Shown here: positions 31,689-41,732 of the stretch, piece by piece | Numbering within the stretch: the stretch's first letter is position 1 | Layout: each line of letters starts with the position of its first letter | Assembly (NCBI GenBank): GCA_033032865.1 | Contig: JAWHQI010000001.1 | Location: 890,001-954,000 of the forward strand | Direction of reading: 5' to 3' | Length of the DNA stretch: 64,000 nucleotides | Source of the DNA: Dactylorhiza incarnata | Lineage: Eukaryota > Streptophyta > Magnoliopsida > Asparagales > Orchidaceae | Made by a program: the position numbers and the translations under genes | Notes under the pieces: generated by a model | What the model saw: the letters and a program-made list of their open reading frames with translations, nothing else | Told to the model about the DNA's origin: nothing | Databases searched by the model: none

Positions 31689-33606
31689 TGAAATATCTAG
31701 TTGCCAACCTAAATCACATAGAGGGGGGTGAATAGGTGATAACTGTGTCTTTTGCGGAATTAAAAACTTGATAAAATAGAATGCACATAAAGCAAATCAC
31801 AAGCACAGATAACACAAGGAATTTATAGTGGTTCCCCGTTCTTCGGTACTCCACTTGCCGGCCTCGCCAATCTAGCACCACAACTAGACTTGACTACTTC
31901 ACTATAACTCGGATCAAGAATGATCCTACAATCTTGGAGTCAACACTCCTACAATCTCGGAGACAAATCTCCTACAAACTCAGAGAAAATCTCTCTTACA
32001 ACTCGGAGAAAAACCTCTCCTACAACTCAGAGACAAACCTCTCCTACAACTCAAAGAATAACCTCTCCTACAACTCGGAGAAAACTTCTCCTATAATCAA
32101 ATGTAAATTGAGATTGATATAATACTTATCAATTAATAAACAGATCTGAAAAACCCTGAGAGATCTTCTTCCTTCTTAAGACTGGAATAACTTTGACCTG
32201 ATGTCGATGAGGAAGAACTGAAAATAACTCAGATCTGACCTTCTTCGATTCGACTTGATCCAACAGATACAGTAGAGGATGGAGCAATGATCAATCGAAC
32301 CTTTTCTTCAAATGGAGATAATTGATTCAGAACTGTAGAACGATCTCCAGCAATGGCGACAGGCAGTGGCACTTTCTCGTTCTTCTTGGATCGAATAGAA
32401 ATCAGGGTTAAGATTAGAATGACTAAACCCCTGATTAATCCTTAAAAGATAGCCTTATATAGCCATAGACTTAACAACTTGAATTAAGGTAGGATTAACC
32501 TTAAATGAAATCAGAAGAGCCGTCACATTAGACAGAAGGAATTAACGTCCTGACAAACGGACTGAAAATCACTTAAAGGACGAAATCAAAACTTCTCGAG
32601 AAATACAAAGCTTCTCGAGAAATTGCAGCTTCTACCCGAGAGAAGACAGAAGGATATTTTGAGAGACTATTTTGATTTCTCGAGAAATTCAAGTCTCACC
32701 GAGAAACCTTTAGAAACTTGAAATAAAGGATTGAAAAGGATTTCTCGAGAAAGGAAATTGAGAAACAAAACAGCGCAAAGTCAATTCGTCGATCTGAGAA
32801 AAATTCATCGAACAGAGCTCGAAGAAATCACTTCAGTTCATTGAACGGCGATCGACGAACAACGATCAACAAAACCACTTCAAATTTAGTATAACAGTGA
32901 TCGATGAAAACCACTTCAGTTCGTCGAACGACGATCGACGAACGGCGATCAACGAAACCACTTCAATTTCAGCATAACAGTGATCGACGAATTACTTCAG
33001 TTCGTCGAACGGAGCTCGATGAACGGCGATCGACGAAACTACTTCAACTTCAGTAAAACAGAGATCGACGAAACTACTTCAGTTCGTCGAACGGAGCTCG
33101 AAGAACGGCGATCTACGAAACTACTTCAACTTCAGTAAAAACAGCGGTCAACGAAACTACTTCAGTTCGTCGAACGACGATCGACGAAAGCTGAACTCAA
33201 AATTCCAGTAAAACTGTCCATCGAACGACGCTCGACGAAACCACTTCAGTTCGTCGAACGACGATCGACGAACTCACCAAAATTCGTCGAACGAAAAATA
33301 CTTAGGAAAAATATTTCTTCCAGATCTTGGACAGCAACAACTTTCTCTTAGCTCTTCCTTTGTGTTTGAATAAGAAGTACACACCAATAGAGAGATTCCA
33401 CATGAGTCAACACCTTGGTCTACACAATGAGGAATTACATTGCATAGGCCTGTATTTTATGACTCATTGAAACCTGACATTGGTTGTACTTAGTCATTTA
33501 CAACCTGCAAACACACAACAAAAAACAACATCAAATACAATCTCAATTCAACTTAGTTCAAGGGGACTTCTTCAAATCAAGATAATTGTGGACACAATTC
33601 CCAACA
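31689..33606 (-). repeat. El6 5' LTR with primer site
   Basis: This is the same family copy as 27000-28896, slightly longer (1918 against 1897 bases). The hairpin array is at 32784-33293, the TATA box near 32454-32464 and the CTCCTACAACTCGGAG repeats at 31931-32095. On the minus strand the LTR end GATATTTCA is followed by ATTGGTATCAGTGGG (31674-31688), a Met-tRNA-type primer site with changes after TGGTATCAG. Confidence 0.9.
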
Positions 33607-33716
33607 GATATGAAGGGTGGAAATACCATCTCTGATAATTCTCTTTGGCTGTAACACCCACTAAGACCACATCTCGCTAGAACTATTCACAGATGTGCAG
33701 TGGTAGCCCAACCTCC

Positions 33717-33718
<2 letters not shown>

Positions 33719-33797
<79 letters not shown>
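33719..33797. repeat. (CT)n microsatellite
   Basis: An almost perfect run of CT of about 78 bases. It creates an open frame of alternating Arg and Glu on the minus strand, which is not a gene. Confidence 0.95.
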
Positions 33798-33799
<2 letters not shown>

Positions 33800-34469
33800 T
33801 CTCTGAGATGATTGTCATTGATTGACATGATATCTAGTCGAGTTAATTGACTTGCTTTGCTTGAATACAGATGATTACATCTGATAATGGATTGGCTGTG
33901 ATAGAATGCTAACAACTAATGTTAGGATTGGTGTGCTATTACTTGCAAGAAAAGCTAATTGACTTTAGTATGTACTACAATAACTACCAAATGGTTATGC
34001 AATTATTTGTTGGGTACTAATTTTTTCAGGTACCATAAAATCACATATGCATCATGTCGGGATTCCTGGATTTCTAGGATTTTTGGATTTCATGGTTACT
34101 CTTTTTATGATTTATGGATTTTTGGGTTTCATGGTTAATCTATTTATGATTTCTGGATTTCTCAAATCAAACGCTGGGTTGGGCATCAGCTGACATAACC
34201 TCAATAGAAACATTATTATCGACAAGTAAGAATCAGCTAGCTATATGAACTTCACACTACTTGTTCTAGAGTATGTGAATGTGATGATATTAGAATGTTG
34301 GTTTTTCCCCTCCGCAGACATGATAACTATCCCTTCTCTTCACATATAGATATTATTTCATTAACATCAAAGCAAAGTGATTGTGAATGAGTATTCGTGT
34401 ACTCTCTGCAAATAAAATAATCTCTCTCATACGCTTCGAGCGTGAATAAAAATAAGTATCAGCAAGTTG

Positions 34470-34800
34470 TTTCAGGTACCTGACATATTTTTATTTTTCA
34501 TTACCTGTTTCTCATATCTTTTACAGAGATATACAAATGTTTGTGAGTTCCCTTTAGGTACTCAAGTATTTTTTTTTCATATACCTGTTCTCATATCTCT
34601 TTTGCAGATAAACAGGTGCTCGCGAGTTCTCTCCAAGTACTTGCATATCATTTTTCTTTTACCTGCTTTGATCACTCTTTTGCAGATAAGCAGGCGCTAG
34701 CGAGTTCTCTCCAGGTTCTTGCGCATCATTTTTCTTTTACCTGCTTTGATCACTCTTTTGCAAACAAACAGTTGCTCGCAAGTCCTCTTCATGTACTTTT
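34470..34800 (+). repeat. Tandem repeat before the El4 3' LTR
   Basis: Four to five imperfect units of about 70-80 bases are present. The clearest contains ACCTGCTTTGATCACTCTTT, then TGCAGATAAGCAGG, then GCGAGTTCTCTCCAGGTnCTTG. Each unit has a pyrimidine run ending in CAG, like a 3' splice site, and CAGGT or AAGT, like a 5' splice site. Only the repeat is certain. Confidence 0.75.
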
Positions 34801-35059
34801 ACTTTTTTATATTCTCGAATTTTTTGTTCTAACAAAAGAGTTGGATCTCGAATTTGCTTGAGTAAATTCTATTTTTCAAGTTTCTAAAAAACTTGAAAAA
34901 ATGTGGGGATTATGTTTACCCATAAATCGGCGATCACCTCGAACTGGCTTTTTTCAGGTAACCGAGGCAATCGACATGCTCTCGCAGCCCTCAGACAACC
35001 TCTCCCGACAATTTAGGTATTTTTTCCAGCTCCGAGCCCTGGCGGTTTCCCATCTCCCG

Positions 35060-36000
35060 GGCAGACTCCCCGAGGAGGTCGCCCCCCTGGGGCAACCTCG
35101 CCTCCTGGGAGGTCGCCCCTTGGGCGACCACGCCAGTGAGGTTGCCCCCTTGGGCGACCTCGCGTCCTGGGAGGTCGCCCCTTGGGCGACCTCGCTAGTG
35201 AGGTCGCCCTGCTTGGGCGACCTCGCCTCCTGGGAGGTCTCCCCTTGGGCAACCTTGCTAGTGAGGTCGCCCCCCTTGGGCGACCTCGCCTCCTGGGAGG
35301 TCGTTCCTTGGGCGACCTCCCCTCCTGGGAGGTCGCCCTTTGGGACCTCTCCAGTGAGGTCGCCCAGCTTGGGCGACCTCGCCAGCGAGGTCGCCCATCT
35401 TGGGCAACCTCGTCTTCTGGGAGGTCGCCCTTGGGCGACCTCGCTTGTGAGGTTGCCCAGCTTGGGCGACCTCGCCTCCTAGGAGGTCGCCCCTTGGGCG
35501 ACCTCGCCAGTGAGGTCGCCCAGCTTGGGCGACCTCGCCTACTGGAAGGTCGCCCCTTGGGCGACCTCGCAAGTGTGGTCACCTCCCTTGGGCGACCTCG
35601 CCTCCTGGGAGGTCTCCCCTTGGGCGACCTCGCCAGTGAGGTCGCCCAGCTTGGGCGACCTCGCCTCCTGGGAGGTCGCCCCTTGGGCGACCTCTCTAGT
35701 GAGGGCGCCCATCTTGGGCGACCTCGCCTCCTGGGAGGTTTCCCCTTAGGCGACCTCGCTAGGGAGGTCGCCCAGCTTGGGCGACCTCGCCTTCTGGGAG
35801 GTCGCCCCTTGGGCAACCTCGCCAGTGAGGTCGCCCAGCTTGGGCGACCTTGCCTCATGGGAGGTCGCCCAGCTTGGGCGACCTTGCCTCATGGGAGGTC
35901 GCCCAGCTTGGGCGACCTCGCCTCCTGGGAGGTTTCCCCTTGGGCGACCTTGCCAGTGAGGTCGCCCCCTTGGGCGACCTCGCCCCAGGAGGTCTCGGTC
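35060..36000 (+). repeat. U3 hairpin array of El4 (GGTCGCCC/GGGCGACC)
   Basis: More than two dozen copies of GAGGTCGCCC and GGGCGACCTCGCC alternate, with TTGG or CAGCTT loops, and with CTCCTGGGAGG as a second small hairpin between them. The period is about 60 bases. It is the most GC-rich stretch of the window. Both strands stay open for 200-300 codons because the unit length is close to a multiple of three and CG-rich. These frames are not genes. Confidence 0.9.
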
Positions 36001-36127
36001 CCGGGGCAGTCCCTTTTTGGGCGTTCTCTCTTTTCAGGTAATTTCTACCTCAGCAGGTCCAGGCGATCTCAGCAGATCTGGGCAGCCCGTTGCTTTTAGA
36101 TCTGCCCATTTGGGCAGGTCCCCGTGC

Positions 36128-36138
36128 CTATAAATATA
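36128..36138 (+). promoter_or_regulatory. TATA box of the El4 3' LTR
   Basis: CTATAAATATA lies about 130 bases after the hairpin array and before the 46-base repeats. Confidence 0.7.
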
Positions 36139-36221
36139 GGGGTAGGGGCACCAGTTTGTGGGACATGGTGGAGAGTTTCGAACCCTTAGCTTTTGATTCA
36201 AGCGGTCTCATTTCTGAGGCC

Positions 36222-36549
36222 GTCGCTACCTCTTTTCAGCAGCTTCTGCTATCTCAATTCTGAGACCGTGGCTACCTCTTTTCAGCAGCTTCTACTATCT
36301 CATTTCTGAGACCGTCGCTACCTCTTTTCAACAGCTTCTGCTATCTCATTTCTGAGACCGTCGCTACCTCTTTTCAGGAGCTTCTGCTATCTCATTTCTG
36401 AGACCGTGGCTACCTCTTTTCAGCAGCTTCTGCTATCTCATTTGTGAGACCGTCGCTACCTCTTTTCAGCAGCTTCTGCTATCTCATTTCTGAGACCATC
36501 GCTACCTCTTTTCAGCAGCTTCTGCTATCTCATTTCTGAGACCGTCGCT
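36222..36549 (+). repeat. 46-base tandem repeats in the El4 3' LTR
   Basis: Seven full copies of the unit beginning CGCTACCTCTTTTCAGCAGC are present, followed by a partial one ending in TAGCACCCTTTG. Unit-to-unit changes are mostly single bases. The stretch would be transcribed as R/U5. Confidence 0.85.
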
Positions 36550-36721
36550 TCCTCTTTTAGCACCCTTTGTTATCTCCTTCCAGGAGACCCTTATCATCTC
36601 TTTCTCTCCTCCCACTTTCCTTCACTCGTAGCTCAAAGTAACCAGCCATCTAACAGTTTTCTTCCTCCTTCTCCTTTCATCTTGAGCAAGTGTGGACTTG
36701 GTACCATTTTTGGTTAGAACA

Positions 36722-38728
36722 AATATTATTTGCTACTTTAAAATTTAACTATCACAGCACAAGAGCAATCAATGAAAACACACAAGATTTATAGTGGTTC
36801 TCTACAAGACAATGTGTCTAGAAGTAGTCCACTGTCCCTCACTCCTATCTAGCAATGAGCTAGACTATGCAACTTCTCCAACTCAGATCTTGTCTCAATA
36901 AATAGATCTTACAACTCAAGTTCACACAGAACCCTACCAAGCTCAGACTTTGCAAGTCTTATAATAACTCATATCTTCACCAAGATCCTACCAAACTCAG
37001 GCTCACAAAGAACTATACCAATCTCAGGATTACACAGAACCCTACCAAGCTCAAACTTTGCAAGTCTTACAATAACTCAGATCTTCACCAAGATCCTACC
37101 AAACTCAGGCTCACAAAGAACCCTACCAATCTCAGGCTCAACAGAACCCTATCAATCTCAGGCTCACACAAAACCCTACAAATCTCAGATCTACCACAAG
37201 ATCTTACAAACTCAGTTTCACAAAGAACTCTACAAAATGATACAGAAAAGTTTTTTCTGTTGTAGAAGAAAAGTCTTCAAGATATAAGCTTTGAATAGCA
37301 GCCTTCTTCTTCTTCTTGCAAATGTAAGACCAGAGATCTTGTGGATCACTGAACCTTTCTTTTGAGTCTTCTTTAGACCTACACAGCACAGCAATGAAGT
37401 CTTCTTCTTGTTGATTCTTTTCTTTCTCTTCTGGAAGTATGTATGAGAATAAACTTGAGAGAAGAATACTAAGCAAGTGTGTGTTCTGAAAGAAAAAAAA
37501 TGTCTCTTTTATACTGCTTTGTCATTTTGCATAAAAGTCCTTATTGATTATTCCAAAATAAATTTGCCCATTTGAAACGTTTGACAGAATTGGCATAATA
37601 TTTCATCATAAATGACTTGCCGTTCATGGAACTTGCAGAATATAGAAGTAATAATATTCTTCATTAAATACTGTGCAACGACTATATTCTGTGAAGAATA
37701 TATCATATATTACTCCTTGATTGGTGCGCAAGATAGGTGGCATGCACATTCCCTGAATACCAATTTCCAAGAACGTTTGTGCATTAAATGCAGCTCTGCA
37801 ACTTTCAAGACGATAATATTCCTTCAAGACGATATCGTCTTGATCAATGTAAACAACAGATATTCTTCACGACGATATCGTCGACATACTTCCTTCTTCA
37901 AGACTCTACTTGATATCTCAACGATATTGCTTCTTCTAGACAATAGCATCGAGATGTTTTTTTATAAGACTTATACTTATTCATCAAGCTGATAGTCTTT
38001 CTTCAAGACGATATCGTCTTGATCTTCTAGACGATAAAAGGTCTTCAAACCGATGTCTTTCTACATGAACCTTTCTTCATGACTTAATGAGTTATGTCTT
38101 TAATCATCAAGACTATACCTCTTCTTCAAGACGACATCGTCGAGATATATGAACTTAGCTTTATCAACGACAAGCTTTCTTCAAGACGATATCGTCGAGA
38201 CATATGAACTTAGCTTTATCCACGATAAGCTTTCTTCAACCTTCAAGACTATACAACTTCTTTAAGATGATATCGTCGAGATATCTGAACTTAGCTTTAT
38301 CAACAATAAGCATTCTTCAACCTTCAAGACTATACATCTTATTCAAGACGATATCGCCGAGATATCTAAACTTAGCTTTATCAACGATAAGCTTTCTTCA
38401 AGATGATATCGTCGGAGCTGTCTCGACGATATGTTTCTTTTCTCAATCATTCATCTGCTGAATCTTGAGACGATATTTTACTAAGTGAAATTTCATTAGT
38501 TTTATAGTCTTGATACTAGTGATGTAGCTTTGATGCATTTCAATGATATGTATATCATCTCAATGATATGTCCAGTCCTTTTTGATGATTTTGGACTTAG
38601 AAAATTACTGGACATATTGTTTATCTTCTGCAGTCATGAATAAAATAGACCATCAAATACATAGTGCATTTATCATTGATCTGAGCACTTCTTCAAATCA
38701 GGAACATTGTTGGGCACTGTTCCCAACA
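36722..38728 (-). repeat. El7 3' LTR
   Basis: It starts on the minus strand with TGTTGGGAACAGTGCCCAACA (38728), like El2. It has a GACGATATCGTC array upstream and a CTACCAAGCTCAG/TTTGCAAGTCTTA array (36890-37220) downstream of a TATA box (GTATAAAAGAGAC, 37503-37515). The 3' end is truncated at the El4 border. Confidence 0.75.
37800..38485 (-). repeat. U3 palindrome array of El7 (GACGATATCGTC)
   Basis: About nine copies of the 12-base palindrome GACGATATCGTC or one-base variants occur, mostly in the context TTCAAGACGATATCGTCGAG. Between 38120 and 38420 a unit of about 65 bases repeats with GAACTTAGCTTTATCAACGA. Variant copies often differ by C to T in a CG. Confidence 0.85.
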
Positions 38729-38900
38729 ATCTCCCCCTATTTGAAGAAGTCATAACTCACTTCAATGACAAATGTCAAATGATAAATATAATCAAAATTT
38801 GAAGACATTCAACAAGTATTATATGATTCTTCTACCAACATGATATAAATAGAGAATATTTTAAAACAAAAAATATTTCAGTCAATTGCCAAAGTCATTT

Positions 38901-39902
38901 TTAGATAAAACATTCTATGATCTTCAAGTAACTGCATCCCTTTCCTTTTCTCCTTTGCCTTTCATAGAAACTGATTGGTTTTGGAATCTTCTTTGGAGAA
39001 GGAGGAGGACCATGAGGGAATGCTAGTTTATGATTTCTCCTTTTCTCCATTGGAGTTAAATGCAGATTACAGTCAGCAGAATAGTAAACTCTTTCTGACC
39101 CATCTTGAGGGTATCCAAACTCCATCCAGGCTTCTGAGATCATGGTCCTAGAGTTAGGACTCCACTTGCATGACTGTGGATCCTGCTCAATTTCCCTTAG
39201 CCTCTTTTGCATGTACCTCTTACTCTGAACCCTTTTCCTTTTTCTGGAGCTGGCAGATTCTCCAACTTCTATGCCATATACCTCTGAGGTAGTGCTCTCA
39301 GATGGTTCTGCTAACTCATAGGCTTAGGGAGGCTTCTGTAAGGCCTGCATAACTTGATTGACAGTCCACATGGCTTGATTTGAGCCAGCATTTATCATTT
39401 CCATCTCCCCCTTTAGGACTTCTTTAACAATATGATCATCAAGAGCTACTTGTACCAATTTTATCCTCTCATGTAGGTGTTGTTCAGCCTCATCTAAGTT
39501 ATTTCTTACTTCTAGCAGATGTTCATCTAGGGTATGAGTATTTTCATTTACTCTGTTTAGAATTTGATCTCTGTCTTGATTCATAAACCATGTTATTTGT
39601 CGAAGAGCTCTCTCAGTATTCCTTATGATAGTGCCTTGATTTTGGATGATCTGATGGGACTGATGTCCAACCTTATTGATCTCCTCACCAACATGTTCCA
39701 TGGATGGAGATTCTAAGTGAAAGAAATGAGTTTGTTGAGTGTTGAGATGATGTATATCATCCTTCACAGTTTGCATCTTAGCCTTCATTTCTTCCCTTAG
39801 GTCATCTACAGTCTGTAGAATGAACCTTTCAATCTTTTCCCTTTGAACATTAAGCAATGTTGTGATCATGTGGAACAGGGAGCCTGAGTGATCAATAGAT
39901 TT
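38901..39902 (-). pseudogene. El7 accessory ORF, C-terminal part
   Basis: One minus-strand frame of about 330 codons is interrupted by a single stop at 39324. It is a long coiled coil (VQREKIERFILQTVDDLREE; NTERALRQITWFMNQDRDQI) followed by a basic, Pro-rich tail (KLAFPHGPPPSPKKIPKP, ISFYERQRRKGKG). It lies about 170 bases before the LTR, as in El3. The tail resembles that of the El3 accessory ORF (PPPPKYYPKPKAYFDRQLKK). The N-terminal part is lost at the junction near 39903. No known function is assigned. Confidence 0.65.
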
Positions 39903-40640
39903 TACAACCCCGTATTCTCCGAGTGGGTCCCAAAGTTCCAAAAGGCATGCAAGATATGCCAAGAAGGGCACTCGCCTATGTCAAGAGAGGAAGGGGAGCC
40001 TCAGAGCGAGTGCGAGCCTCATCTGTAAGGCACTCACTCGCTTAGGAGTGCGAATGCGCTGAAGGCCAGGCGAGTGAGGGCGGAACCTTACTCGCCAAGC
40101 AAGCTAGTTATCAGGCGAGTGGTGCCACCATGGACTACTCGCCCAGTGGAATCTAGCGTGCGAGAAGCCTGGCGAGTGGTGCCTTCACGGACCACTTGCC
40201 CAGAAGGTTTTAGTGGGGAAATTATCTAGATATCCTTTTTGGGCTTGCAATAGCCCTACAGAACAGCGGAGCTAGGCTGTTAGCAAACTAATTTGGAGTG
40301 CAATTTTTAAAACCAAAAGGTGGATTTATGTTATTTGCAGGCCAGACTAGAAAAACTATAAATAGACCCTTAAGGGCACCTTGGAGGAGATCTGATCTCT
40401 TTTGGGCGCTCTCCTCCTATGCAGTTTTTGGTTGGCTGTTAATGCCCTCCAAGGTGCCCGGCTGAGCATTGGTTTGGGAGGGAAAGCTCTCTAAGATCTT
40501 CCGAGTGTGTGGCGGGACCTCCTCGCTACAACGTTGAGTCTGTTCGTAGTTCTTCATCCACAGTCAAGAGTGCAAGTGAGGGATAAGTAGGTGTAGGCTA
40601 CACCCCCTGGTGGGTCTGAACTTAAGAGACCGGCTGACGG
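39903..40640 (+). repeat. El8: probable Ty3-type LTR fragment
   Basis: The stretch begins TTACAACCCCGTATTCTCC, which looks like a mutated TGTAACACCCCGTATT start of Del/Tekay-type LTRs. CTCGCC and GCGAGTGG motifs in both orientations fill 39970-40200. ACTATAAATAG at 40356 is a good TATA box. The right end, where it meets El9 integrase, is not exact. It does not match the El9 LTR at 50553, so it is not its partner. Confidence 0.45.
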
Positions 40641-41732
40641 TTTCAATATTTTTGGTGCGGTGATCGTGGAACGTAGCCTGCACAAGAAAATCGTGCCATA
40701 TTTGCGCACTCGTGAAGGAGAAATGCCAAAAACTTGGAGGATTTCTGAAGTCGTTACCGATTCTAGAATGAAAGTTTGATGAAATATCTATGGATTTAGT
40801 GCATGGCTTGTTGAGATCACAATATGGGAATGATGCCATTTGGGTGATCGTAGAACGATTGACGAAAGTATCTCACTTTATTCCGAACTGGAGAGACGAT
40901 TTAGTAGAAAAGTTGGCAAAATTATATGTGGATAACATAGTACTATTGCATGGTGTGCCCTATAGCATCATAAGTGACTGAGATGGCCACTTCACATCAA
41001 ATGATGGGAGGCTAATCCACCAACTATTTGGTACCAAGCTGAAGTGTAGCACTGCCCAATAGGACAATGGAGGATATGCTCTGAATGTGCGCCTTGGATA
41101 TTTTCAAGACATGGGAGGACCATCTCTATGTAATTGAGTTTGCTTACAACAAGAGCTACCAAGAAAGTATACAAATGGTGCCCTTTGAGGCCCTATATGG
41201 TAGAAAATGTCATACTCCCTTGGCTTGGACAGAAATAGGTGAAACCAAGTTGTTCAAACGAAAAGACGTCGATGATGAAAATTCGGTGATTCGAATAATC
41301 TGGGAGCAGTTGTTGATTGCTCGGGATAGGCAGGCAAACTATTATTACACCAAGCACCAAAATATCAAGTTCACTATTGGCGATTGGGTTTACTTGAAGA
41401 TCATACCATTCAAGGGTGAATCAAGGATTCGACGCTTGAAAAAACTAAGTCCGAGATACCTTGGACCATTTGAAGTTTTGGAATGTGGTGGCGAAGTTGT
41501 CTACCAGATTGCTCGTTAAGCGGTTTGCACAATGAGTTTCATGTATCCGTGTTGAGGAAGGCGTTACAAGAGCCTACTCATGTTGTTGCTGATGTTCAAG
41601 GGTCGATTGATGGTGGGCTAAAGACAAAAGTCAACCCATTCGCATTGAAGACACTGAAGTCAAGCAGTTGTGAAACAAAATGATTAGAATGGTCAAAGTT
41701 TGATGGGACAATTATGGTCGTGAGGAGCATTC
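40641..41732 (+). pseudogene. El9 Ty3 integrase and pol C-terminus, part 1
   Basis: Degenerate Ty3/gypsy integrase. Visible are the zinc-finger remnant CHIC (about 40697), ISMDLVHGL with the first catalytic Asp, VERLTKVSHFIP, the second Asp in YSIISD (40978), EFAYNKSYQESIQMVPFEAL, YGRKCHTPLAW, and the C-terminal part LSPRYLGPFEVL and NEFHVSVLRKAL. Stops lie at about 40768 (before KFDEIS) and 40979. A short deletion near 41055 removes the segment with the catalytic Glu. Frames shift near 41080 and 41640. El10 interrupts it at 41733. Reverse transcriptase and gag are absent to the left. Confidence 0.8.

Larger units (their letters stand above)
27000..33606 (-). mobile_element. El6: complete gag-only copia element, TSD gatat
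   Basis: On the minus strand the 5' LTR is 33606-31689, the internal region is only 2.8 kb, and the 3' LTR is 28896-27000. The target duplication gatat is seen at 26995-26999 and 33607-33611. Gag fills most of the internal region and ends with the WVPK motif. About 460 bases without coding follow up to the purine tract (AAATAGGAGGAGA on the minus strand). There is no trace of pol, so this is a non-autonomous element of the terminal-repeat-with-GAG kind. LTR ends match El3, which may belong to its helper family. Confidence 0.92.
33607..34901 (+). other. El4 internal non-coding region, right part
   Basis: This continues El4 after El6. It holds a CT microsatellite (33719-33797), general AT-rich sequence, and a tandem repeat (34470-34800) just before the 3' LTR. 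The purine-rich AACTTGAAAAAA before 34902 would be the polypurine tract. No pol domain is seen. Confidence 0.6.
34902..36721 (+). repeat. El4 3' LTR
   Basis: The LTR starts TGTGGGGATTATG after AACTTGAAAAAA and ends GGTTAGAACA. It has a 0.9-kb U3 hairpin array, a TATA box (CTATAAATATAGGGG, 36128) and seven 46-base repeats (36222-36549). The end matches 16222-16668 in the 5' fragment. At 36722 it borders the El7 LTR, which lacks its own terminal block, so El4 probably inserted near the El7 LTR end. Confidence 0.85.
36722..39902 (-). mobile_element. El7: copia 3' LTR and accessory ORF
   Basis: On the minus strand this is the end of a Sirevirus-like element: accessory ORF (39902-38901), purine tract (AAATAGGGGGAGAT, 38729-38742) and 3' LTR (38728-36722). 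Gag and pol are missing, cut off near 39903 by a Ty3-like LTR. The outer LTR end is missing too: the usual C-rich block is absent where it meets El4 at 36721. Confidence 0.75.

Noticed and set aside
33661..33915. Arg/Glu-repeat protein on the minus strand
   Set aside because: It is the translation of the CT microsatellite.
35013..36099. Open frames of 193-305 codons on both strands in the El4 LTR
   Set aside because: They follow the GGTCGCCC/GGGCGACC repeat exactly, are open on both strands, have low complexity and lie in U3 upstream of the TATA box.
16258..36549. Using 5 against 7 copies of the 46-base repeat as LTR divergence
   Set aside because: The 5' array is truncated by El3, so the counts are not comparable.
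37800..38485. CRISPR-like regular repeat
   Set aside because: The spacing looks regular, but units are imperfect, spacers repeat too, and the array lies inside a plant LTR.
39903..40640. Reading this as the 5' LTR of El9
   Set aside because: It does not resemble the El9 3' LTR (50553-52592) and meets integrase sequence directly, with no gag or reverse transcriptase between.
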